Source: Erysipelotrichaceae bacterium
GTDB lineage: Bacteria > Bacillota_I > Bacilli_A > RFN20 > CAG-449
Direction: 5' to 3'
DNA length: 64,000 bases
NCBI GenBank assembly: GCA_015059045.1
Contig: SVBD01000007.1
Location: 1 to 64,000 of the forward strand
The translations under genes were made by a program, and so were the position numbers. Position 1 is the first letter of the stretch; every line of letters starts with the position of its first letter. Of this stretch, positions 42,801 through 53,574 are shown piece by piece. The notes beneath the pieces were generated by a model, which had not been told where the DNA came from, ran no database searches, and was given only the letters and a program-made list of their open reading frames with translations.

Positions 42801-43922
42801 ATGAAATTTACAATCGAACGTGTTAGTTTCCTAAAACTACTTAGCACAGTTAACGTTGCTATTGGACAAAAATCACCTACTCCAGCTTTCTTAAATTTTA
42901 AATTAGAAATTAATGATAATGGATTAGTAGTAACTGGTTCTGATAATGATATTACAATTCAAAGCGTTCTTCCATTTATGAAAGAAGATAAAGAAATTAT
43001 TTCAAACTATACAGAAGGATCAACTTTAATTTCTGCTAAATATTTAATTGAAATTATTAGAAGATTAGATTCTCAATTAGTAACATTAGAAATTATTGAT
43101 GATGTTATCGTCCAAATCTCTGATAATAAATCTCATTTCCAATTAAATGCGATGAGAAGTGAAGAATATCCAGATTTAGACTTATCTGTTATTGGTGAAA
43201 AAGTTTCTATCAAAACAGAAGACTTTAAAAAGATTATTTCTCAAACAGCATTTGCAGCTTCAACTAGAGAAGTTAGACCTATTTTAACTGCTGTAAATTT
43301 CAAAGCAAACGAGGGTAGTGCGGAATTTGTTGCTACAGATAGTTATAGATTAGCTAAGAAAATTTATGAAATCGATTCTTCAGCATCTTTTGAAGCTAAT
43401 ATTCCTGTAAAAGTATTAAATGAAGTTTCTAAACTATTAGAAGATAATGAAATTGTATTAAACATTGCTTCTAACAAAGTTGTATTCGAATTTGGAAACA
43501 CAAAAGTATTCTCTAGATTAATTAATGGTGATTTCCCAAAAACATCAAGAATGATTCCAAGCAATTATCCATTTGTTTTACAAATTAATGCATCTAGATT
43601 CATCGACGCTATGCAACGTGTTTCATTACTTGCTATTGAAAGAGAAAGAATTGTTAAATTATCAATTGATTCCGATTTAGTAGAAATTTCTTCTAAGAGC
43701 GAACAAATTGGTTCCGCTAATGAAAAGATTGAACTATTCCAATACGAAGGTGGAAGATTTGATATTTCATTCAATGTAGACTATGTAATCGATGCAATCA
43801 AAGCGGCTCAAAGTGAAGATGTTGTCTTATCATTTGCAGGAGAAATGAATGCATTCAGAGTTACTTCTCCAGTTGACGAAACAATCGTTCAAATCATTAC
43901 TCCAGTAAGATCTTATTATTAG
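42801..43922 (+). CDS. dnaN: DNA polymerase III beta sliding clamp
   Basis: 373 residues with the three-domain clamp fold. Typical segments: MKFTIERVSFLKLLSTVNVA, the domain 2 EEYPDLDLS, FAASTREVRPILTAVNF, and the C-terminal PVRSYY. It tethers the replicative polymerase. Placed after dnaA with its own promoter and terminator. Confidence 0.98.
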   Translation: MKFTIERVSFLKLLSTVNVAIGQKSPTPAFLNFKLEINDNGLVVTGSDNDITIQSVLPFMKEDKEIISNYTEGSTLISAKYLIEIIRRLDSQLVTLEIIDDVIVQISDNKSHFQLNAMRSEEYPDLDLSVIGEKVSIKTEDFKKIISQTAFAASTREVRPILTAVNFKANEGSAEFVATDSYRLAKKIYEIDSSASFEANIPVKVLNEVSKLLEDNEIVLNIASNKVVFEFGNTKVFSRLINGDFPKTSRMIPSNYPFVLQINASRFIDAMQRVSLLAIERERIVKLSIDSDLVEISSKSEQIGSANEKIELFQYEGGRFDISFNVDYVIDAIKAAQSEDVVLSFAGEMNAFRVTSPVDETIVQIITPVRSYY

Positions 43923-43929
43923 AAAATAG

Positions 43930-43958
43930 GCGTAGAATTAAAAGCTACGCTTTTTTTT
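43930..43958 (+). terminator. Terminator of dnaN
   Basis: GCGTAG-AATTAAAAG-CTACGC followed by eight T. Confidence 0.85.
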
Positions 43959-43973
43959 ATGTCTCAAAAATGA

Positions 43974-44052
43974 TTTTTCCACCAAAAACGGTGGAAAACT
44001 TTTTAAAATACACTTTTATTTATTTATATTTATAATATAAATATGTTATAAT
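43974..44052. promoter_or_regulatory. Inverted TTTTCCACC repeat and promoter before rlbA
   Basis: TTTTTCCACC (43974-43983) and GGTGGAAAA (43990-43998) are inverted copies with a loop of AAAAAC. Each arm resembles a DnaA box (TTTTCCACA type). An extended -10 TGTTATAAT at 44044-44052 lies downstream, before rlbA. The hairpin could be a DnaA site, a hairpin in RNA or both. Confidence 0.4.
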
Positions 44053-44093
44053 TTTACTTGTAAAAGTATTTTTACTTTTTTTAGGTGAGAAAA

Positions 44094-44298
44094 ATGAAAG
44101 AAATTAAGATTTACACAGAATATGTTACATTAGGGCAATTCCTTAAATTAGCGGACATCATCCAAACTGGTGGAGAAGCTAAATTCTTCCTTAGTGAGAA
44201 TCGAATCATCATTAATGGTGAAGAAGATAATAGAAGAGGAAGAAAATTAAGAGAAGGAGACGTTGTAGAAGTTCTAGGTAAAAGTTACAAAATCACAA

Positions 44299-44309
<11 letters not shown>
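44094..44309 (+). CDS. rlbA: S4-domain protein RlbA (YaaA family)
   Basis: 71 residues from the ATG at 44094, with AGGTGAG upstream; a GTG at 44085 lies within this site. S4-like RNA-binding domain: LGQFLKLADIIQTGGEAKFF, NGEEDNRRGRKLREGDVVEV. In Bacillota this gene lies between dnaN and recF. It overlaps recF by 11 bases. Function is not firmly known, a ribosome-linked role is suggested for the family. Confidence 0.9.
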
Positions 44310-47366
<3,057 letters not shown>

Positions 47367-47384
47367 TCAAAGGAGGTAAATAAC

Positions 47385-49973
47385 ATGTTAGATGAAAAAG
47401 AATTATTAGAAAACTTCGTTGACGAAGAGGAAGAAAAAGAAGAAGAAATTCTTGAAGAAGAACAAGGATTAGAAGATGTAGAAGAAGGTATTGTACCTGA
47501 ATTAATCGAAAAAGACTTATCGCAAATTGTTAAGAGTTCATTCTTAGAATATGCGATGTCAGTAATTGTATCTCGTGCATTACCTGATGTAAGAGATGGT
47601 TTAAAACCAGTTCATAGAAGAATTATCTATGGTATGAACGAATTAGGAAATGGACCAGATAAACCACATAAGAAATGTGCTCGTATTGTTGGTGATGTCA
47701 TGGGTCGTTATCACCCACACGGTGACTCTTCAATCTATTCTGCATTAGTTCGTTTAGCTCAACCTTTCTCAGTAAGATATACTCTTGTTGATGGACATGG
47801 TAACTTTGGTTCTATCGATGGTGATGGAGCTGCGGCTATGCGTTATACTGAAGCAAGAATGAGTAAAATTGCTCTTGAAATGGTAAGAGATATTAAAAAA
47901 GACACAGTCGATTTTATGGATAACTATGATGGTGAAGAACAAGAACCAGTAGTATTACCAGCTCGTTTCCCTAACTTATTAGTTAATGGATCAAATGGTA
48001 TTGCTGTTGGTATGGCAACAAATATTCCTCCACACAACTTAACAGAAACAATTAATGCAGTACAAGCTATTGCAAGAAATCCAGAATTAACTCCTTTAGA
48101 AATTATGGAAAACTATTTATATGGTCCTGATTTCCCAACTGCAGGCATTATTCTTGGAAGAAGTGGAATTAAACAAGCTTATGAAACAGGCCAAGGATCA
48201 ATCATCATTCGTTCTAAATGTAGAATCGAAGAAATGCACAATGGTAAAAAGAGAATTATTATCACAGAAATTCCTTACCAAGTAAACAAAGCAAATATGA
48301 TTGAATCTATTGGTAAGTTAGTTCATGAAAAAGTTATTGAAGGAATTACCGATATTAGAGACGAATCAAATAAAGAAGGAATTCGTGTTGTAATTGAAGT
48401 TAGAAAAGATGTTGTCGCAGAAGTAATTCTAAATCAACTTTATAAATTAACTCAATTACAAGTTAGTTATGGTATCATTATGCTTGCGCTTCATAAAGGC
48501 GAACCAAAAATTATGCCAATTAATGAGGTATTAAAAGATTACTTTGATTTCCAATGTGAAGTTATCGAAAGAAGAACAAGATTCGATTTAAATAAAGCAT
48601 TAGATAGATTACATGTTTTAGAAGGTTTATTAACTGCAATTGATAATATTGATGAAGTTGTTCATATTATTAGAAATTCTAAAACAAATGAAAATGCAAG
48701 AAACGCTTTAATTGAAAGATTTAACCTTTCTGAAATTCAAACTAGAGCAATTCTTGATATGAGACTTGCTAGATTAACAGGATTAGAAAGAGATTCTATC
48801 GCAAATGAAATTGCTTCGTTAAATGAAATGATTGCAAGATTTAGAGAAATTCTTTCTGATCATCAAAAAGTTGTTGATATCGTTGTTGAAGAATTAGAAG
48901 AAATCAAAGAAAAATATGGAGATGAAAGAAAAACTGAAATCTCAAATGATACTTCTATGATTGATGATGAAGATTTAATTCCAGAAGAAGATATTATTAT
49001 CACGATTACTTCTGGTGGTTATATCAAAAGACAAGATCCAGACACATTTAGAAGCCAAAAAAGAGGTGGAAAAGGTGTTAAAGGTATGTCTACTCACGAA
49101 GATGATTTAGTTGAACAAATCGTTTATTCAAAAACACACGCAGACTTATTATTCTTTACTAACTTAGGTAAAGTATACCGTATTAGAGGATATAAAGTTC
49201 CTGCCGCAACAAAGAATTCAAAAGGAACACCATATATCAATCTATTTGATTTTGAAAAAGAGGAAAAGATTAAATCAATTGTTACATTTGATGAATATGT
49301 TGAAGGACAACACTTATTCTTCGCAACAAAAGATGGTGTTGTAAAAAGAACTTCAATTGAAGAATTCAAATTAATTAGACAAAATGGTAAAAAAGCAATC
49401 ACAATGCGTGAAGGAGATGAATTAGTTGATGTTAAATTAACAACAGGTAGTTCAATTATCTGCATGTCTTGTGATAATGGTAGAATGGTTAAATTCCACG
49501 AAGAAGATGTTAGACCAATGGGTAGAACTGCTTCTGGTGTCAAAGGTATGAACGTTTCTGGAGGAAACGTAGTTGGCTTATCAACCGCGGACGAAGGAGA
49601 ATTAGTGTTTGTTATTTCAGAACATGGTTATGGTAAACTTTCTAAATTAGAAGATTATCGTTTAACTCAAAGAGGTTCAAAAGGTGTAACAACACTTAAT
49701 ATGACTGAAAAAACAGGTAAAATTATTACAACAAAATCAGTTAATGGTGATGAAGATATCATGGTTATTACTGAAGGTGGTATTCTAATAAGAACATCGT
49801 TAAAAGAAGTAAGTGTTGTAGGAAGAAATACTCAAGGTGTTAAAATTATTCGTATTAAAGATAACGAAAAAGTTTCTTCTATCGCTGTTGTTAAAAGCGA
49901 AGAAGTAGAAGAAACTACAGAACAAATTCAAGAAGGAAATCAAGTTACTGAAGTAACGGAAAATAAAGAATAG
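47385..49973 (+). CDS. gyrA: DNA gyrase subunit A
   Basis: 862 residues. The N-terminal ~40 residues are an acidic extension (rich in Glu), not part of the usual fold. The winged-helix domain follows, with the quinolone region [17 protein letters not shown] (residues 110-126) and catalytic Tyr-154 in AMRYTEARM. The C-terminal pinwheel carries the GyrA box ([10 protein letters not shown]), so it is gyrase and not ParC. Position 119, equal to Escherichia coli D87, is Ser. SD AAAGGAGG. Confidence 0.97.
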   Translation: MLDEKELLENFVDEEEEKEEEILEEEQGLEDVEEGIVPELIEKDLSQIVKSSFLEYAMSVIVSRALPDVRDGLKPVHRRIIYGMNELGNGPDKPHKKCARIVGDVMGRYHPHGDSSIYSALVRLAQPFSVRYTLVDGHGNFGSIDGDGAAAMRYTEARMSKIALEMVRDIKKDTVDFMDNYDGEEQEPVVLPARFPNLLVNGSNGIAVGMATNIPPHNLTETINAVQAIARNPELTPLEIMENYLYGPDFPTAGIILGRSGIKQAYETGQGSIIIRSKCRIEEMHNGKKRIIITEIPYQVNKANMIESIGKLVHEKVIEGITDIRDESNKEGIRVVIEVRKDVVAEVILNQLYKLTQLQVSYGIIMLALHKGEPKIMPINEVLKDYFDFQCEVIERRTRFDLNKALDRLHVLEGLLTAIDNIDEVVHIIRNSKTNENARNALIERFNLSEIQTRAILDMRLARLTGLERDSIANEIASLNEMIARFREILSDHQKVVDIVVEELEEIKEKYGDERKTEISNDTSMIDDEDLIPEEDIIITITSGGYIKRQDPDTFRSQKRGGKGVKGMSTHEDDLVEQIVYSKTHADLLFFTNLGKVYRIRGYKVPAATKNSKGTPYINLFDFEKEEKIKSIVTFDEYVEGQHLFFATKDGVVKRTSIEEFKLIRQNGKKAITMREGDELVDVKLTTGSSIICMSCDNGRMVKFHEEDVRPMGRTASGVKGMNVSGGNVVGLSTADEGELVFVISEHGYGKLSKLEDYRLTQRGSKGVTTLNMTEKTGKIITTKSVNGDEDIMVITEGGILIRTSLKEVSVVGRNTQGVKIIRIKDNEKVSSIAVVKSEEVEETTEQIQEGNQVTEVTENKE

Positions 49974-49982
49974 GATACAGTT

Positions 49983-50981
49983 ATGAAAGTCTTTTTAAGC
50001 AAGAATTTTAAAACAGAATTAGATCAAATATATCTTAGATTACATCGTGATTTATCAGCGATTTACTATATCAATGGTGTAGATGTAACAAGTCATATCG
50101 AAGCTAATTACGACTTCGCTCATTTTGTTAATATTTCTTGTAAAAAAGACATCCTATTTGTAAAAGAAAAATTAAAGAAAAAAGTAATTGTTAACTATTT
50201 TGTTGATAAACACACCGCGAAAAAAGATAACGTAAGTGAAATTCTTATTCCTAACGATGAAAAGAAATTATTAAATAAATGTGATTTAATCATCGCTAGT
50301 TGTCAAGCGGATAAAATGATCTTAATCGCAAACGAAATTAAGACTCCAATTGAAGTAGTTACACCTCCTGTAAAAGAAGAAAAATTCTCTCGTATTAGCG
50401 AATTAGAAAAAAATTCTTTCTTTAAATATGCAGGATTGATGAAGAATGATAGTTTTGCTTTATCAATGGTTAACTATAAGAATATTCAAGACGTTCAAGA
50501 TTTAATTGTTTTGGCGAACGAACTCAAAACTTATAAAATATTTGTTTTTGGACCAAGATTAAAATTATTTAGAAATTTAAAAATCAAAAAACAAATTAGA
50601 AAAGCGCCAAAAAACATTTATTTCAAAACTTATATTAATGAGGATTTATTTAAATCAGCATTATTGTTATCTAATTTCTTTATTGTTACAAGAGAATCGG
50701 AAGGAGAAATCATTACTATTTTAGAGGCGATGATTACTAAAACTCAAATTATGACGTATCATTCTCATTTTATTGGTGATGTGTTAAATGATAATGTAAA
50801 TTGTATTCATGTAACAGATTCTAAAGAATTAGCTAATAAGATTAAACAATGTGAGGAAAATGGATTTCCAACTATTGAAGAAGGGTATAGTTTTGCAAAA
50901 AAGAGCAATTACGAAACATGTGGTCAAAACTTAAAACAAATCTTAGAGAAATATATTGAATTAGATTTCTCTCAAGAATAA
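49983..50981 (+). CDS. GT-B-type glycosyltransferase-like protein
   Basis: 332 residues. The C-terminal half shows a Rossmann-like glycosyltransferase pattern (YKIFVFGPRLKLFRNLKIKK, YFKTYINEDLFKSALLLSNF, TRESEGEIITILEAMITKTQ), with the EG...E and EAM segment typical of GT4 enzymes (SEGEIITILEAM). The N-terminal half is less recognisable. It follows gyrA by 9 bases, so is probably co-transcribed. No clear Shine-Dalgarno. Substrate unknown; could be a degenerate family member. Confidence 0.65.
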   Translation: MKVFLSKNFKTELDQIYLRLHRDLSAIYYINGVDVTSHIEANYDFAHFVNISCKKDILFVKEKLKKKVIVNYFVDKHTAKKDNVSEILIPNDEKKLLNKCDLIIASCQADKMILIANEIKTPIEVVTPPVKEEKFSRISELEKNSFFKYAGLMKNDSFALSMVNYKNIQDVQDLIVLANELKTYKIFVFGPRLKLFRNLKIKKQIRKAPKNIYFKTYINEDLFKSALLLSNFFIVTRESEGEIITILEAMITKTQIMTYHSHFIGDVLNDNVNCIHVTDSKELANKIKQCEENGFPTIEEGYSFAKKSNYETCGQNLKQILEKYIELDFSQE

Positions 50982-50999
50982 AATAAATATAACTGATGA

Positions 51000-51220
51000 A
51001 AGGAAAAAGTAACTAATACTATTTCTATAGAGAGCCTTGTTTGGTGGAAAAAGGTGAATGCATATTAGTGAATCCGTCCTGGAGGTAGAAGGTAATTCTT
51101 CCGTTTACTGCGTTAAAGTATTAATGAAGAGGCAATAGTTAATATTGCAATTTGGGTGGCAACACGGTTATTCGTCCCTTGGTATGTTTTTGTGTACCAA
51201 GGGATTTATTTTTTTAGAAA
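51000..51220 (+). promoter_or_regulatory. T-box riboswitch of serS
   Basis: Stem I start AGAGAGCC (about 51030), the T-box sequence GGTGGCAACACGG (51155-51167) and a terminator (51176-51215). The leader therefore senses uncharged tRNA. Candidate specifier codons in the Stem I loop are TCC at 51073-51075 (GTGAATCCGTCC) or AGT at 51067-51069; both encode Ser, which fits the downstream serS. Uncharged tRNA-Ser should stabilise the antiterminator and permit transcription. Confidence 0.88.
51176..51215 (+). terminator. Regulated terminator of the serS T-box
   Basis: CCCTTGGTA-TGTTTTTGTG-TACCAAGGG followed by ATTTATTTTTTT. It is the conditional terminator that competes with the T-box antiterminator. 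Confidence 0.88.
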
Positions 51221-51232
51221 GGAAAGAGGAAA

Positions 51233-52513
51233 ATGTTAGACATTAAATTTGTAAGAGAAAACAAAGAAGTAGTAAAAGAAAACATTAAAAAGAAATTTCA
51301 AGACGCTAAATTACCTTTAGTTGATGAAGCAATCGAATTAGATGAAAAAATAAGAAGTCTAAAGAACGAATCAGGTAACTTAAGAGCGGAAAGAAACTCA
51401 TCAAGTTCAAAAATTGGATTATTAATGAGAGAAAAGAAAATTGATGAAGCAAATCAAATTAAACAAAGAGTTGTTGAAATCAATAATAAACTTGTTGATA
51501 TTGAAAAAGAAGAGGAAGAATTATCTCTTAAATTAAAGAAAATCATGATGACAATTCCAAACATCATCGATCCAGTTGTTCCAATCGGAAAAGATGATAG
51601 CGAAAACGTTGAAAGAGAAAGATTTATTGAACCAAAAACTCCTTCATTCCCAATTCCTTATCATTTAGATATTATCGAAAAATTAAACGGAATTGATTTA
51701 GATGCAGCACGTAAAGTTGCAGGTAATGGCTTCTATTATTTATTAGGAAATATTGCTAGATTACACGAAGCAGTTATTGCTTACGCTAGAGATTTTATGA
51801 TTAATAAAGGATTTACATATTGCATCCCTCCATTCATGATTAGAAGTCATGTCGTTACAGGTGTTATGTCGTTTGCAGAAATGGATTCAATGATGTATAA
51901 AATTGAAGGTGAAGATTTATTCTTAATTGGAACAAGTGAACACTCAATGATTGGTAGATTTATCGATACAATTTTAGAAAAAGACAAATTACCTCAAACA
52001 TTAACATCATATTCTCCTTGTTTTAGAAAAGAAAAAGGAGCTCATGGTATTGAAGAAAGAGGAATCTATCGTATCCATCAATTCGAAAAGCAAGAAATGA
52101 TCGTTGTTTGTGAACCAGAAGATTCACCAGCGTGGTTTGATAAATTATGGCATTACAGCGTTGAATTATTCACATCTATGGGAATTCCTGTTAGAGCATT
52201 AGAATGTTGTTCTGGTGATTTAGCAGACTTAAAAGTTCGTTCAATTGACGTAGAAGCTTGGTCTCCACGTCAACAAAAATACTTTGAAGTTGGATCATGT
52301 TCTAATTTAGGTGACGCTCAAGCTAGAAGACTAGGAATTAGAATTAAAGGTGAAAAAGGAAACTATTTCGCTCACACATTAAATAATACAGTAGTTGCAC
52401 CACCAAGAATGTTAATTGCATTACTAGAAAACTTCCTTCACGAAGATGGAAGTGTTGATGTCCCAGAAGTATTATGGCCTTATATGGGCGGAACAAAAGT
52501 ATTAAAACCATAA
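51233..52513 (+). CDS. serS: Seryl-tRNA synthetase
   Basis: 426 residues. N-terminal coiled-coil arm (about 30-100, LKNESGNLRAERNSSSSKIG) and class II catalytic core with motif 2 (SPCFRKEKGAHGIEERGIYR) and motif 3. Motif 3 reads NNTVVAPPRMLIALLENF where most bacterial SerRS have GSGLAVGRTL, so the ATP-contacting region is divergent, yet the Arg is kept. It is regulated by the T-box leader. It charges tRNA-Ser. Terminator follows at 52520-52544. Confidence 0.95.
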   Translation: MLDIKFVRENKEVVKENIKKKFQDAKLPLVDEAIELDEKIRSLKNESGNLRAERNSSSSKIGLLMREKKIDEANQIKQRVVEINNKLVDIEKEEEELSLKLKKIMMTIPNIIDPVVPIGKDDSENVERERFIEPKTPSFPIPYHLDIIEKLNGIDLDAARKVAGNGFYYLLGNIARLHEAVIAYARDFMINKGFTYCIPPFMIRSHVVTGVMSFAEMDSMMYKIEGEDLFLIGTSEHSMIGRFIDTILEKDKLPQTLTSYSPCFRKEKGAHGIEERGIYRIHQFEKQEMIVVCEPEDSPAWFDKLWHYSVELFTSMGIPVRALECCSGDLADLKVRSIDVEAWSPRQQKYFEVGSCSNLGDAQARRLGIRIKGEKGNYFAHTLNNTVVAPPRMLIALLENFLHEDGSVDVPEVLWPYMGGTKVLKP

Positions 52514-52519
52514 ATTTAA

Positions 52520-52544
52520 AAAGTAGGAAATTCCTACTTTTTTT
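52520..52544 (+). terminator. Terminator of serS
   Basis: AAAGTAGGAA-TTCCTACTTT followed by TTTTAATAAA, 7 bases after the stop codon. Confidence 0.8.
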
Positions 52545-52590
52545 AATAAAAATTGGTATATTTCATAATATTGTTGTGATATAATACTAT

Positions 52591-52672
52591 TGCCATCGCG
52601 ATATAAGTAGGCGAACCAGGTCAGGATCGGAAGATAGCAGCCTTAAACTGAGCTTGTATGTGCGGTGGTTTT
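52591..52672 (+). ncRNA. ffs: Signal recognition particle RNA (small bacterial type)
   Basis: The conserved apical hairpin is present: GAACCAGGTCAGGATCGGAA followed by GATAGCAGCC, matching the bacterial 4.5S RNA consensus. The 5' GCCATCGC and 3' GCGGTGG halves pair to form the terminal stem. A TATAAT lies at 52580-52585, just upstream, and a T-run ends the stem. Binds Ffh and FtsY during co-translational targeting. Nearby tadA matches the Bacillus order. Confidence 0.93.
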
Positions 52673-52680
52673 TATTAAGT

Positions 52681-53148
52681 ATGACAAAAGAAAAAAAGTT
52701 TATGAAATTAGCCTTAAAAGAGGCAAAAAAAGCATTATTAATAAATGAAGTTCCTATCGGTTGTGTCGTTGTGAAAGATGATAAAGTAATCGCTAGAAGT
52801 TTTAATACTAGAGAAAAAGACAAACTCGTAACTAGTCATTGTGAAATTAACGCGATAAAAAAGGCGTCAAAAAAATTAAATGACTGGCAACTAGTAGATT
52901 GTGAATTATATGTAACTTTAGAACCTTGTCCAATGTGTGCGGGAGCGATATATCAATCTAGAATTAAGAAAGTTGTATATGGGGCAAGTGATATTAAACA
53001 AGGTGCTTTAGGATCAAGTTTTAATTTGTATGATATAGATACATTAAACCATCACCCAGAAATAATTTCGGGAGTGATGAAGGAAGAGTGTAGTCAAATA
53101 ATAAAAGATTTTTTTAAAGAAAAAAGAAATAAGAATAAATCACATTAA
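52681..53148 (+). CDS. tadA: tRNA-specific adenosine deaminase
   Basis: 155 residues from the ATG at 52681; an upstream TTG at 52654 would place the start inside the SRP RNA. Zinc-binding motifs are SHCEINAIKKA (His plus Glu) and LEPCPMCAGAI. It converts A34 to inosine in the tRNA-Arg anticodon. The ATG is only about 9 bases after the SRP RNA end and has no obvious Shine-Dalgarno, so initiation may be weak or leaderless-like. In Bacillus tadA and the SRP RNA are also neighbours; dnaX does not follow here. Confidence 0.93.
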   Translation: MTKEKKFMKLALKEAKKALLINEVPIGCVVVKDDKVIARSFNTREKDKLVTSHCEINAIKKASKKLNDWQLVDCELYVTLEPCPMCAGAIYQSRIKKVVYGASDIKQGALGSSFNLYDIDTLNHHPEIISGVMKEECSQIIKDFFKEKRNKNKSH

Positions 53149-53167
53149 AAAGTGAAAAATAATAAAT

Positions 53168-53530
53168 ATGAAAAAGATATTTATTGGCATTTATTACTTT
53201 TTGACAACAATAGGATTTATTCTTTTTTTATTCATTTTTAGCCTTATTTTGACCTCTTTTGCATATTTTAACAACGATTTAAACACATTAAATAAAACTA
53301 TAGAAATTAGCCCTTATTTGCAAGAAGAAGTGAAATCGTTTATTTGTTATGGAGAAAAAGATATAGTTATCGAAGTAGAGGTTTTAAATTATAAAAATGA
53401 AGAATTTTTAAAAATGTACGCTCTTTATTATTTTGATAATTTTAAAAAACCAATACAGCTTATCGTTTTGAATCAAGATATAGTCGTTGTTGTTAATAGC
53501 GAAGAAGAAATAGTGGTAAATAATTATTAA
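53168..53530 (+). CDS. Small membrane-anchored protein of unknown function
   Basis: 120 residues. A hydrophobic N-terminal helix (IYYFLTTIGFILFLFIFSLI) anchors an outside-facing acidic domain (EISPYLQEEVKSFICYGEKD). No Cys lipobox. It follows tadA by 19 bases and ends at a bidirectional hairpin. Not recognised as any family. Confidence 0.6.
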   Translation: MKKIFIGIYYFLTTIGFILFLFIFSLILTSFAYFNNDLNTLNKTIEISPYLQEEVKSFICYGEKDIVIEVEVLNYKNEEFLKMYALYYFDNFKKPIQLIVLNQDIVVVVNSEEEIVVNNY

Positions 53531-53560
53531 AAAAGTCTCGTTTTAAAACGAGACTCTTTT
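53529..53560. terminator. Bidirectional terminator between the tadA group and the giant repeat gene
   Basis: GTCTCGTTTTAAAACGAGAC is a perfect palindrome with a T-run after it on both strands (TCTTTT on plus, TTTTTT on minus). It ends both convergent units. Confidence 0.85.
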
Positions 53561-53574
53561 GGTTTGAAGTAAAA

